Below, piece after piece: positions 36,959-44,371 of a DNA stretch of 48,261 nt. Under the pieces are notes generated by a model that had not been told where the DNA came from, ran no database searches, and saw only the letters and a program-made list of their open reading frames with translations. Source of the DNA: Pelagibacteraceae bacterium AG-325-C10 (GTDB taxonomy: Bacteria > Pseudomonadota > Alphaproteobacteria > Pelagibacterales > Pelagibacteraceae); contig QBYD01000009.1 in the NCBI GenBank assembly GCA_003282975.1, positions 1 to 48,261 on the forward strand, given 5' to 3'. Every line of letters begins with the position of its first letter. Position 1 is the first letter of the stretch. Both the position numbers and the translations under genes were made by a program.

Positions 36959-37874
36959 AATTGTAGCTGTACAAGGAAATCACCCCTCAAAGTTAAACCC
37001 CGTTACGGATACTAGCGTTTTCTTAGCTAACGAAATTCAAAATAAAAAATATAAAATATTTTATTACGACCCTAAAAATCTATCTGTAATTAACTCAAAA
37101 GTAATAGCTAAAGGTTTTTTTATTGAATTTGACTACAGTAACAAAAAATTTTTTAAAATTCTTAAAAAAAAAAGTTTAAACCTTGCTCTTTGTAAATATA
37201 TTCTAATTAGACAGGATCCTCCATTTAATCTTGAATATATTTCAGCTACCTACATTTTAGATACTATCAAAAATAAAGTTAGAATTATTAATAATCCAAC
37301 ATCAATTAGAAATGTTTCTGAAAAACTTTATTCAGTAAAGTATCAAGAATTTATGCCTAGTACTATATTCACTCAAAATATTGATGAAATTAAAATATTT
37401 TTTAAAAAACACAAAAAAGTAATTTTAAAACCAATACATAGTTTTAGCGGTAACGATATTCACTTGTTAAATAGATTTAATCTTAAACTTATTCAAAAAT
37501 TTATTAAGCAACATGATCATATTATGTGTCAAAAATATTTACCAAAAATTAGTAAAGGCGATAAGAGAGTGTTTTTAATTAATGGAAAAGTATGTGGTGC
37601 TATATCACGAGTTCCAAAAAAAGGATCTTTCTTAAGTAATATGAGTAAAGGTGCTAAACCAATAAATATTAAATTAACTAAATTAGAAAATAAAATATCA
37701 AAATTAATTGCAAAAGATTTAAAAAAAGAAAATATTTATTTTGCTGGAATTGATTTTATTGACCAAAAACTTAATGGCGATATCAATGTAACTTCACCCA
37801 CCGGATTGAAAACATTATTTGATTTATCGGGAATTAATCTTGCTAAAATCTTTTGGAAAGAGTTAAAAGCTTGA
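36951..37874 (+). CDS. gshB: Glutathione synthetase
   Basis: An ATP-grasp enzyme of about 307 residues adding glycine to gamma-glutamylcysteine. It shows LIRQDPPFNLEYISATYIL, IINNPTSIRNVSEKLY, the ATP-binding VILKPIHSFSGNDIHLL, GDKRVFLINGKVCGAISRVP and FAGIDFIDQKLNGDINVTSPTG. I chose ATG at 36951, which begins MNKIVAVQGN; a second ATG immediately before it at 36948 and a GTG at 36939 are alternatives. It is partly embedded in the gshA end. Confidence 0.93.
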   Translation: MNKIVAVQGNHPSKLNPVTDTSVFLANEIQNKKYKIFYYDPKNLSVINSKVIAKGFFIEFDYSNKKFFKILKKKSLNLALCKYILIRQDPPFNLEYISATYILDTIKNKVRIINNPTSIRNVSEKLYSVKYQEFMPSTIFTQNIDEIKIFFKKHKKVILKPIHSFSGNDIHLLNRFNLKLIQKFIKQHDHIMCQKYLPKISKGDKRVFLINGKVCGAISRVPKKGSFLSNMSKGAKPINIKLTKLENKISKLIAKDLKKENIYFAGIDFIDQKLNGDINVTSPTGLKTLFDLSGINLAKIFWKELKA

Positions 37875-38731
37875 ACCATCTCTCATCACAACATAAAGGG
37901 TCTTTATTAGCATTTATCGCAGTAATGTTAATTACTCCTGACTCAATTTTAATTAGACTTTCTAATATTGAAACTTGGGGAATGCTTTTTTATAGAGGAG
38001 CTATACCTTTTGTCGTTGTGCTAATTGGACTTATATTTTTTTATAAAAATAATTTCTTTAAAGCATTAATAAACATAGGTTATCCTGGTATTTTTTACGT
38101 TATCAGCTTTTCTATTTGTAATATTACATTTATAATTTCTATTCAAAATACTAACGTTGCTAATACGCTCGTAATGATAGCAATGGCACCTATGTTGTCT
38201 GCTATATTAGGTAGTATATTTTTAAAGGAAGTTCCAGACCGTAAAACTTGGGTAGCTATTATTATTACTCTAATTGCAGTTACCTATATTTTCCACGACT
38301 CAATTGAAATGGGTAATTTTTATGGTGATTTATTTGGTATAATTACCGCTTTTGGTCTTGCTTGTAACGCTGTCATCGCTAGATATGCCAAAAATAGAGA
38401 TCTTGTGCCATCTGCTGTAATAGGAAAACTATGTGTAGCAATTTTTGCTTTCTTTTTTGTAGATACTTTTGCTCTTGTTGAAACAGACTTGATATTTGTT
38501 CCTTTAATGTGCGTGATGTGTGTAGCTATCCCTTTTGTTTTAGTAACAATTGCACCAAGATTTATACCAGCTGAAGAGGTTAACCTTTTCTTTTTACTAG
38601 AAACAATCATAGGTCCTTTTTGGGTATGGCTAGTTATTAATGAGCAGCCAAGTATCGAGACAATCCAAGGTGGAGTTGTCATCATCCTGACTATAGCCAT
38701 TCACTCATTTTTGAAGCTTAAAAAAAACTAA
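37871..38731 (+). CDS. EamA/DMT superfamily transporter
   Basis: A membrane protein of about 286 residues with ten predicted helices arranged as two EamA repeats. Family-type segments are LIRLSNIETWGMLFYRG, NVANTLVMIAMAPMLSAILGSIFLKEVP, and LFFLLETIIGPFWVWLVINEQPS. It likely exports or imports a small metabolite across the inner membrane; the substrate cannot be read from sequence. I favour the TTG at 37871, overlapping the gshB stop as TTGA; an in-frame TTG at 37853 would add six residues. Being cotranslated with gshAB, it may handle a thiol or amino-acid compound, which is inference. Confidence 0.85.
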   Translation: MNHLSSQHKGSLLAFIAVMLITPDSILIRLSNIETWGMLFYRGAIPFVVVLIGLIFFYKNNFFKALINIGYPGIFYVISFSICNITFIISIQNTNVANTLVMIAMAPMLSAILGSIFLKEVPDRKTWVAIIITLIAVTYIFHDSIEMGNFYGDLFGIITAFGLACNAVIARYAKNRDLVPSAVIGKLCVAIFAFFFVDTFALVETDLIFVPLMCVMCVAIPFVLVTIAPRFIPAEEVNLFFLLETIIGPFWVWLVINEQPSIETIQGGVVIILTIAIHSFLKLKKN

Positions 38732-38790
38732 GCGATTGTCACAATAAAGACTTGATTCACGAATAGATCGAACTAAATAGAGCTGAATTT

Positions 38791-40101
38791 ATGCAAAAAA
38801 TATTAAAAAACTCTTGGGCACTTTTTCTTGGAATGGGATTAATTATGTTAGCTCACGGTTACCAGGGTTCACTTTTAGGTGTTAGAGCTGTTAAAGAAGA
38901 ATTTAGTTTGACGGCAACAGGATTTATGTTGTCAGGTTATTATGTTGGATATTTCATAGGGGCAAAGACTATAACTGGATTAATTTCTAGAGTAGGTCAT
39001 ATTAGAGTATTTGCAGCTTTTGCATCCATTGCATCGATAGTTGTCTTAATGCACTCAATCTTAATTAATCCTTTTACTTGGTTTGTCCTTAGAGTGATCA
39101 CAGGTATTAGTATGGTTTCTATATATACAATTGCAGAAAGTTGGTTAAATGACAGATCTTCAAATAAAAATAGAGGAAGTGTTTTATCAATTTATATGAT
39201 TGTTCTTTATGGATCGATGGCTATTGGTATGTTTTTTTTAAATTTTAGTTCACCATTAAATTTTCAACCCTTCATTCTTATTTCTTTATTCATGTCTTTA
39301 GCTTTAATTCCAATATTGTTGACGAAAAAAAAAGCACCTACATTTAAAAAAATTACAGGAATGAGTTTAAAAGAACTTTATAAAGTATCCCCACTGGGAA
39401 TGGTTGGATCTCTTTTTTATGGTACAGCTCAATCAGCATTATTTTCTCTTCTGGCGGTGTATGCGGCCTCAATGAATTTTTCAATTTTAGAAATTTCAAT
39501 TGTAACTTTTTTAGTTGCAATCTCGGGTGCTTTATCTCAATGGCCTATAGGAAAGTTTTCTGATAGTTTTGATAGAAGACGTGTTATAATTTATACTACT
39601 TTTGCTGCATCTTTTTTTGGACTTTGTTCAATTATTGCAAGTGGAAGTATGTTTTTTGATGGTGTTTTAGGATCTAGTAAATTTTGGTTTTATATTTCAA
39701 TTATTCTTTTTGCATTTGCAAGTTTGCCAATGTTTGCAATAATTTTTGCACATACAAATGATTATATAACCAAAGATAAATTTGTTGCAGCTGGAGCAGG
39801 ATTACAATTTGCATTTGGTTTAGGGGCTATTAGTGGACCTTTTTTATGTTCTTTATTAATGAATATAATAGGACCAAACGGTTATTTTGTTTTTTTAATT
39901 TTTTTTCACGGTCTTATAGGTGCATTTGGTATTTACAGAATGAGAATCAGAGATACACAGGACAACCCAGACTCTCAATTTACTCCAATGCCACAGACTA
40001 TTACACCTATAGGTATGGAACTTAACCCTATAACAGAACCAATTGAAGAGCCTATCAAACCAATAGACGAAACTGTAGTAGAAGAAAATAAAATCTATTA
40101 A
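38791..40101 (+). CDS. Major facilitator superfamily transporter
   Basis: A 436-residue protein with twelve predicted membrane helices. MFS-type features include VKEEFSLTATGFMLSGYYVGYFIGA (helices 1-2), RVITGISMVSIYTIAESWLNDRSSNKNRG around the loop after helix 4, and ALSQWPIGKFSDSFDRRR between helices 8 and 9. The sequence resembles the YcaD-type subgroup. After the last helix a tail of about 45 residues is rich in Pro, Ile and Glu (TPIGMELNPITEPIEEP) and is probably cytoplasmic and disordered. Substrate unknown. It is 59 bases downstream of the DMT gene. Confidence 0.88.
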   Translation: MQKILKNSWALFLGMGLIMLAHGYQGSLLGVRAVKEEFSLTATGFMLSGYYVGYFIGAKTITGLISRVGHIRVFAAFASIASIVVLMHSILINPFTWFVLRVITGISMVSIYTIAESWLNDRSSNKNRGSVLSIYMIVLYGSMAIGMFFLNFSSPLNFQPFILISLFMSLALIPILLTKKKAPTFKKITGMSLKELYKVSPLGMVGSLFYGTAQSALFSLLAVYAASMNFSILEISIVTFLVAISGALSQWPIGKFSDSFDRRRVIIYTTFAASFFGLCSIIASGSMFFDGVLGSSKFWFYISIILFAFASLPMFAIIFAHTNDYITKDKFVAAGAGLQFAFGLGAISGPFLCSLLMNIIGPNGYFVFLIFFHGLIGAFGIYRMRIRDTQDNPDSQFTPMPQTITPIGMELNPITEPIEEPIKPIDETVVEENKIY

Positions 40102-40107
40102 ATTATT

Positions 40108-40122
40108 AATCTCATTGAGATT
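40108..40122. terminator. Possible bidirectional terminator hairpin
   Basis: AATCTC-ATT-GAGATT forms a 6-bp stem with a 3-base loop, followed by TTAATTT, between the converging MFS gene and the thioredoxin-like gene. It overlaps the stop codon of the latter. The stem is short and GC-poor, so efficiency is uncertain. Confidence 0.35.
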
Positions 40123-40480
40123 TAATTTGGGTATAAATCTCTTCTTTATTTGTCTGACCAATAGTACGTGATATTTCTTTGTTGTTCTTATACACAACTA
40201 TTGTTGTCCAATAAGCAATATCTAAAAATTTAGAAATTTTTTTATCTTTTGTTTGTTCAAAGCTCAAAAATATAGTGTCTTTAAAATCCTTTTTGGCTTG
40301 TTCTAAAATCTTAACTTGTTCAGCGCAAGTTATACAAGTTTTGTTCCATGAGTGTATAACTACTGTTTTTCCATCTAGTTGAGATTTTTTAAATATCTCA
40401 TTTGTGAAAGTTGTTTCCTTGCTTATTGCAATTGAATTAAAACTGAGTAATACAATTATTGAGATTAAGATTTTTTTCAT
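40112..40480 (-). CDS. Secreted thioredoxin-fold protein with CITC motif
   Basis: A 122-residue protein with a signal peptide (1-20, ending IAIS-KET). The rest follows the thioredoxin pattern: VVIHSWNKTCITCAEQVKILEQ gives a redox CxxC at 49-52, and WTTIVVYKNNKEISRTIG matches the later strand pair. The conserved cis-proline normally found there (PT) is replaced by Trp-Thr at 91-92, which usually changes substrate handling. It should act in the periplasm on disulfides. It is near, on the same strand, a secreted protein with ten cysteines. The start overlaps a possible 32-residue upstream frame as ATGA. Confidence 0.75.
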   Translation of the reverse strand: MKKILISIIVLLSFNSIAISKETTFTNEIFKKSQLDGKTVVIHSWNKTCITCAEQVKILEQAKKDFKDTIFLSFEQTKDKKISKFLDIAYWTTIVVYKNNKEISRTIGQTNKEEIYTQIKSQ

Positions 40481-40575
40481 ATTTTAATACATGGATATTC
40501 TTCACAGATAAAATTATAAAGTATACTAAATACCACACCGGGTAAATTATCTCTAAACCAAAGTATTTTATTCAT
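40477..40575 (-). CDS. Possible 32-residue small protein upstream of thioredoxin-like gene
   Basis: An open frame from ATG at 40575 to TGA at 40477 reads MNKILWFRDNLPGVVF then SILYNFICEEYPCIKI. Its stop overlaps the thioredoxin-like start as ATGA, the coupling pattern used by real genes across this window. It fills most of a 116-base gap. It has two cysteines and a central hydrophobic stretch. The Shine-Dalgarno site is weak. It could be a real small protein, a leader peptide that controls the next gene, or chance. Confidence 0.4.
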   Translation of the reverse strand: MNKILWFRDNLPGVVFSILYNFICEEYPCIKI

Positions 40576-40596
40576 AAAATTTTATCTTGTTGTTGG

Positions 40597-41289
40597 TTAT
40601 CGAGCCAATTTTATGAAAATATCCCCCATACCACTTCGTAGTTGGTCCAAGGGGGTATTATTTCTAAATTCACAAAATTCACCTGTCACTTGATGGCTAT
40701 CTATTTTTGCAATTTCAGTATTATTACACGGCTTGCCTTCATGGAATAATCCAATTACTAGTCTGTTATCTATTTCTATAATTTGATCTTTAGATAAATT
40801 TTCTCCATCACAAAAATAATTTCTATTAACTCTTTCAGGGAAATCTTTTTTTCCACAAGGGTTTTTAATAGTTAAAACGTAAAATTCTTTTTCAATATCT
40901 TTAAATTTATGTTTCATCTTTTTGACTTCAGCATATTTCATCACGTCACATGAGCAAGGTATGCAACATCTATAATAATCTCCACAAATTGTTTTTTTTG
41001 TTTCTACTTCTTTTAAATATACATTTTCTGGTTCTGCATTAGGATCAATTAATGATCCTGATACGGCACAATAAAGTTTATTAAATTCTACAAAGTCTTT
41101 GTAAGTAATATCTTTGCTAATTATATGTTTAAAAAATTTCGGTCCAGCTGCATTTCTATTTTGGTCAGGAAATATATTATTCCATTCACTCACTAGTTCT
41201 AAATAGTAATTTTTTTCCTCAGCTTGGGCCAATAAGCTATTAAACATAATAATAAAAATACTTGATAAAAAAATTAGATTTTTTTTCAT
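40597..41289 (-). CDS. Secreted cysteine-rich protein of unknown function
   Basis: A 230-residue protein with a signal peptide (1-23, ending LAQA-EEK). I do not recognise its family. It has ten cysteines in the mature part: a dense cluster ICGDYYRCCIPCSCDVMKY (five after the first) and single ones in LYCAVS, NPCGKK, YFCDGE, KPCNNT and GEFCEF. The even number suggests five disulfides or a metal site. It starts 2 bases after the CRTAC1-like gene, so the two are one transcript. The thioredoxin-like protein downstream could oxidise or reduce it. Function is open. Confidence 0.7.
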   Translation of the reverse strand: MKKNLIFLSSIFIIMFNSLLAQAEEKNYYLELVSEWNNIFPDQNRNAAGPKFFKHIISKDITYKDFVEFNKLYCAVSGSLIDPNAEPENVYLKEVETKKTICGDYYRCCIPCSCDVMKYAEVKKMKHKFKDIEKEFYVLTIKNPCGKKDFPERVNRNYFCDGENLSKDQIIEIDNRLVIGLFHEGKPCNNTEIAKIDSHQVTGEFCEFRNNTPLDQLRSGMGDIFIKLAR

Positions 41290-41291
41290 AA

Positions 41292-42722
41292 TTATTTATC
41301 CTTTTGTTTAATTTCTATTGTCTCGTTAAGATTTTTAATTTTATACATCTCAGAATTTCCATTAGTCCATGTTATCTTGATATTAATGTCTTTTTCATTT
41401 GGTCTAATTCCATAATGTGCCACTGGCTCCATTTGACACAAGTAACCAGAGCCTGCATCTATTGTTTTTGCGTGAGTTCTTAAATTTGATTGAAGAGTTA
41501 CAGTTGCACCTCTTGCTGGCGCACCGTACACATTTAAAGGTTTAATTCTTAAAAAATTATTTTTTTCTACATTTGCTTTATATAAAGTTAATGGTTGGTA
41601 ACCTGTCTCTCCATGGGAAATTAATAATTCTAGTATGCCATCATTATCGATATCTGCAACAGCTGCCCCTGTCCCTAATCCATTATATTCTAAAGCGTTA
41701 TTAATTTGAATTTGTTGAAATTTACCATTTTCTAATATTTTAAATAATTTATTTGGTTCACCGATATTATTCATAAAAATCTCATCAAAACCATCGTTAT
41801 CAAAGTCTGCAGATATCACAGTTCTAATACTTGAAGGTGTTTGAAAATTATTATTTGCAATATCGATAAACTCATTATTTTTTAGTGCATACGCTCGATG
41901 TGGTCCTTGCCAATTTGAAGCTAATATATCTAATCTACCTCTATAATATAAATCACTTAAAGCCGTGCCTCGTCCATTTTCATATGGGTCATCAACAGAA
42001 TAGTCTGAAGCTATTTCTGTATACTTACCGTTTGTATTCAAATATAAAAAATTTTTCCCTCTTTCATTTGCTGCAAATATATCTGATCGTCCTGATAATA
42101 TATTTCCTGATACCACTGCTCTTCCACCGGTGATTTTATCTATTCCAAGATCTTTAGCTTTATCTAAAATTTTATTTCCTTTTTTTTCATAAAATCTTGT
42201 TGGACCCCCATAATTAGCAACATATATTCCATATGCTCCATCTCCTTTTCTATCAACACATACAACTGATCTTCCTGCAGTTAAGTTTAAACTTTCCTTG
42301 TTTATACTTAGTTCAAATAAATCTATAAATTTATTATCTACAAAATCTATCAGTCTATCTGAATATTTTTTTTCTCCGCTATAGGTATCTGTATTTAAAA
42401 AGTAAATTTCCTCAAAACCATCTTGATCTATATCGCAAGAAGCCACTCCTATAGTCTTGCGATTTTGATCTAAAAAAATATTTTGATCAATAGTATTTAA
42501 TAAAATTCCTTTTTTATATCCAAGAGCTAAATTATTGAATCCAAAGCCAGTTACAATAAATTCGAATTTTCCATCATTATTTGCATCTGTTACAGAAACA
42601 CCATAACTAAGTCTAGGCTGGTTATCTAAAACTTGATAAGTTATATCTTGAAAAAATTCATTTCCTTTTACAAAATTTGTATAACTAATAAATATTAATA
42701 GAAATGTTAATAGCTTGTTCAT
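41292..42722 (-). CDS. Secreted CRTAC1-like protein: FG-GAP/VCBS repeats plus ASPIC/UnbV domain
   Basis: A 476-residue protein with a signal peptide (1-20). A series of FG-GAP/VCBS-type repeats with calcium-loop-like Asp/Asn motifs (VTDANNDGKFE, CDIDQDGFEEI, ISADFDNDGFDEIF, VADIDNDGILELL) spans about 40-380 and should form a beta-propeller. The C-terminus (about 390-470: GAPARGATVTLQSN, DAGSGYLCQMEPVAHYGI) is the ASPIC/UnbV domain of CRTAC1 proteins. Such proteins are extracellular or surface-attached; functions suggested include adhesion and carbohydrate binding, but none is proven here. It is cotranscribed with the cysteine-rich protein. Confidence 0.85.
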   Translation of the reverse strand: MNKLLTFLLIFISYTNFVKGNEFFQDITYQVLDNQPRLSYGVSVTDANNDGKFEFIVTGFGFNNLALGYKKGILLNTIDQNIFLDQNRKTIGVASCDIDQDGFEEIYFLNTDTYSGEKKYSDRLIDFVDNKFIDLFELSINKESLNLTAGRSVVCVDRKGDGAYGIYVANYGGPTRFYEKKGNKILDKAKDLGIDKITGGRAVVSGNILSGRSDIFAANERGKNFLYLNTNGKYTEIASDYSVDDPYENGRGTALSDLYYRGRLDILASNWQGPHRAYALKNNEFIDIANNNFQTPSSIRTVISADFDNDGFDEIFMNNIGEPNKLFKILENGKFQQIQINNALEYNGLGTGAAVADIDNDGILELLISHGETGYQPLTLYKANVEKNNFLRIKPLNVYGAPARGATVTLQSNLRTHAKTIDAGSGYLCQMEPVAHYGIRPNEKDINIKITWTNGNSEMYKIKNLNETIEIKQKDK

Positions 42723-42786
42723 TCTAATTTTAACTAAACAAAATTGTTAAAATCAAACTACTAAAATTGACTAGCATTGATTTACA

Positions 42787-42972
42787 TTAATAAAAATTTA
42801 AAATAACAAAACAAACTATAAAGAAAACAGCTAAACCAGAAAGATACTTCGTTTCTAAGGTTTTTCCATTTTTTCTATAATTAATAAAGCTTACTATTAC
42901 AAAGCCAATTGCTGTTATTAAAAAATAAATTGGTTCAGTTACTCCGTCTATGCCCATACCTGTTTTACTCAC
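42787..42972 (-). CDS. Small two-helix membrane protein, hypothetical
   Basis: A 61-residue frame with two hydrophobic segments (about 15-31 and 42-60) separated by a basic loop INYRKNGKTLETKY. That layout is what a small membrane protein would show, and the gap would otherwise be unusually long for this window. Family unknown. The opposite-strand frame over the same bases is less convincing. Confidence 0.5.
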   Translation of the reverse strand: MSKTGMGIDGVTEPIYFLITAIGFVIVSFINYRKNGKTLETKYLSGLAVFFIVCFVILNFY

Positions 42973-43043
42973 CTTGAGAGATTATTTGATACTTTATAAG
43001 CACACAATGTCATTAATTGTCCTAATGAGTGTTTTAATCATGA

Positions 43044-43250
43044 TTAAATATCAAACTTTTCTAATAAGAAGTGGATTACTAAATTGTAGAGAAATACAAA
43101 ACAAGAAATATAAAATAGAAAAATTACTCCTTTAGAATTAAAGATGTATCCAGTTGAGGTTAAAAGCACAATAAATAAGCTAATTGATAAAGCAAGCTTT
43201 GATAGTGCTTTTTTCTTTAAGTGGGATTTAACAATATCTTTTTTCATCAA
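43044..43250 (-). CDS. Small membrane protein, hypothetical
   Basis: A 68-residue frame with a basic N-terminus (MMKKDIVKSHLKKKALSK) and two hydrophobic segments (about 19-36 and 41-62). The positive-inside pattern suggests an inner-membrane protein with cytoplasmic ends. The family is not recognised. It lies 71 bases from the preceding small membrane gene on the same strand; the pair may be cotranscribed. Confidence 0.5.
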   Translation of the reverse strand: MMKKDIVKSHLKKKALSKLALSISLFIVLLTSTGYIFNSKGVIFLFYISCFVFLYNLVIHFLLEKFDI

Positions 43251-43302
43251 ACCTAATGATAATTATTAAAGATATTTATTCATCTTGAATTTTGTCCCAC
43301 TT

Positions 43303-43319
43303 AGACATTCCACATGTCT
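43303..43319 (+). promoter_or_regulatory. Hairpin upstream of repeat element and DUF3764-like gene
   Basis: AGACAT-TCCAC-ATGTCT is a perfect 6-bp inverted repeat with a 5-base loop, just before the first 36-nt repeat. No T-run follows, so it does not look like a terminator. It could be an operator or part of a structured leader RNA. Confidence 0.3.
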
Positions 43320-43326
43320 GCTTGAA

Positions 43327-43362
43327 GCAAATAGACTCATGGTTTAGGATTTGTTAATCTTA
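43327..43362 (+). repeat. 36-nt direct repeat, copy 1
   Basis: The element contains the core TAGACTCATGGTTTAGGATT and ends TAATCTTA. The second copy at 43874 differs at two positions only. It lies 40 bases before the ATG of the DUF3764-like gene, where a 5' leader or promoter region is expected. Confidence 0.85.
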
Positions 43363-43390
43363 AATTTGTTAATAATTTTAAAATATAAAA

Positions 43391-43396
43391 AAGGAG
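43391..43396 (+). promoter_or_regulatory. Strong Shine-Dalgarno site of DUF3764-like gene
   Basis: AAGGAG lies six bases before the ATG at 43403. It is one of the few near-perfect ribosome-binding sites in the window, suggesting this small gene is highly translated. Confidence 0.7.
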
Positions 43397-43402
43397 TTTT
43401 TC

Positions 43403-43702
43403 ATGGGAATACTAGTCAAAGGTGAAATTACAATTACTAAAGGATTTAAAACATGGAAAGAGATGGTCTATGCACAGGATGAAAAATTAAAGGAGCATGG
43501 AATAAAATTTGTTTTTGCGGGCACACAAAAAGATGACCCAACAAAACTTCATACGGTTATGCAATTTCCAAACATGGAAGCACTTCAAGCTTTTAAAGAT
43601 GATAAGGAACTTGCTGAGAAAAGAAGAGAAGCAGGAGCTGTTGTTGAAAGTGCTGTAATGACACCAATTTCAGATGAATATTTTACCAATTATCCAAATT
43701 AA
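43403..43702 (+). CDS. DUF3764-like small protein (dimeric ferredoxin-like fold likely)
   Basis: A 99-residue soluble protein with no signal peptide. The pattern MGILVKGEITI...FKTWKEMVYAQDEKLKEHGIKFVFAGTQ...KLHTVMQFPNMEALQAFKDD matches a beta-alpha-beta repeat of the dimeric alpha/beta-barrel or DUF3764 type found in marine bacteria and cyanobacteria. Function is unknown; relatives of this fold include monooxygenase-like and stress proteins. It has the best ribosome-binding site in this region and follows the repeat element and hairpin, so it may be a regulated, abundant protein. A 41-residue membrane-protein frame follows. Confidence 0.7.
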   Translation: MGILVKGEITITKGFKTWKEMVYAQDEKLKEHGIKFVFAGTQKDDPTKLHTVMQFPNMEALQAFKDDKELAEKRREAGAVVESAVMTPISDEYFTNYPN

Positions 43703-43727
43703 AATATAAGCTGTAAAAGGTTTATAA

Positions 43728-43853
43728 ATGACACTTGAGATTATTATTATTTTATTAACTATCGTCCTTGCAGTTTATTTTTTATTTAGACCTACTTCTA
43801 AAAAAGAAAAAGACCGGTTCGAAGATAAAGATAACTGGAGAGGTGGATTTTAA
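43728..43853 (+). CDS. 41-residue single-helix membrane protein
   Basis: ATG at 43728 opens a 41-codon frame: a hydrophobic helix (about 4-19, EIIIILLTIVLAVYFL) followed by a charged tail with RPTSKKEKDRFEDKDNW and RGGF. This is the plan of a tiny bitopic membrane protein. It lies between two small genes on the same strand. The next ATG follows directly after its TAA but yields only a five-codon frame. Confidence 0.55.
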   Translation: MTLEIIIILLTIVLAVYFLFRPTSKKEKDRFEDKDNWRGGF

Positions 43854-43873
43854 ATGAAAAAACTATTTTAAAT

Positions 43874-43909
43874 GCAATTAGACTCATGGTTTAGGATTTG
43901 GTAATCTTA
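43874..43909 (+). repeat. 36-nt direct repeat, copy 2
   Basis: A second copy of the element at 43327 with two mismatches (positions 5 and 28 of the 36). It ends 9 bases before the ATG of the 150-residue hypothetical gene. Because the two copies are 547 bases apart and each precedes a small gene, a shared regulatory role or a duplicated leader is possible. Confidence 0.85.
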
Positions 43910-43918
43910 TATCATTAA

Positions 43919-44371
43919 ATGTTTAAAGAAATATTTAGAAGTTTTAAAAAATCAAAAAATATAAAAAGAATAACGAAGGAATATTTAAAATACTCAAATA
44001 GTCTTCAATCGATTAGTGATTTTACTAAAGGCATAAGAGTAACTGATTATTATGACAAAAAAGAAAAGATTATTAATGAGATAATCGATTTAGCTTTAAC
44101 AGAACCAAACAATAAACCTGTCATTAAAAAATTTAATTTAGATAAAGAAAAAATAAAAAAAATATTTGAAGATTTGGAATACACTGGTCTAGTTGGTCAA
44201 TTTGCTGGAGGACATTATATTTCTATTAGTTCAATTCTATATCCTCAAACTTTAGAATTTATTGCATACAAAGAGAGAGATGAAGAGATGGAAAAGTATG
44301 ATATGATAAATAGACTTACAGATTATTTTAAAAATGGTGAAACAGGTAATATTGTAGAAATAGATTATTAA
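43919..44371 (+). CDS. Hypothetical protein, 150 residues
   Basis: A soluble-looking, lysine-rich protein with no signal peptide or membrane segment. The mid part (IINEIIDLALTEPNNKPVI, IKKIFEDLEYTGLVGQFAGG, HYISISSILYP) suggests a mostly helical domain with a short strand pair; DLEYTGLVGQFAGGHYIS looks like the wing of a winged helix, but that is a guess. The family is not recognised. Its start is 9 bases after the second 36-nt repeat. The next gene begins directly after its stop (TAAATG), so they are cotranscribed. Confidence 0.6.
   Translation: MFKEIFRSFKKSKNIKRITKEYLKYSNSLQSISDFTKGIRVTDYYDKKEKIINEIIDLALTEPNNKPVIKKFNLDKEKIKKIFEDLEYTGLVGQFAGGHYISISSILYPQTLEFIAYKERDEEMEKYDMINRLTDYFKNGETGNIVEIDY

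Noticed and set aside
38320-38700. 126-residue minus-strand frame inside the DMT transporter
   Set aside because: It is the antisense of membrane-helix codons, Thr/Lys-rich with no family features. The sense gene is convincing.
42950-43135. 61-residue plus-strand frame between the small membrane genes
   Set aside because: It overlaps both minus-strand small genes and has weaker membrane topology. I prefer the minus-strand frames, though neither is certain.
43854-43871. Five-codon frame MKKLF after the 41-residue gene
   Set aside because: It is too short to support as a gene. It could be a leader peptide, but nothing distinguishes it from chance.
43327-43909. 36-nt repeats as CRISPR, tRNA fragments or IS ends
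   Set aside because: There are only two copies 547 bases apart with genes between, no cloverleaf, no transposase and no inverted terminal repeats.
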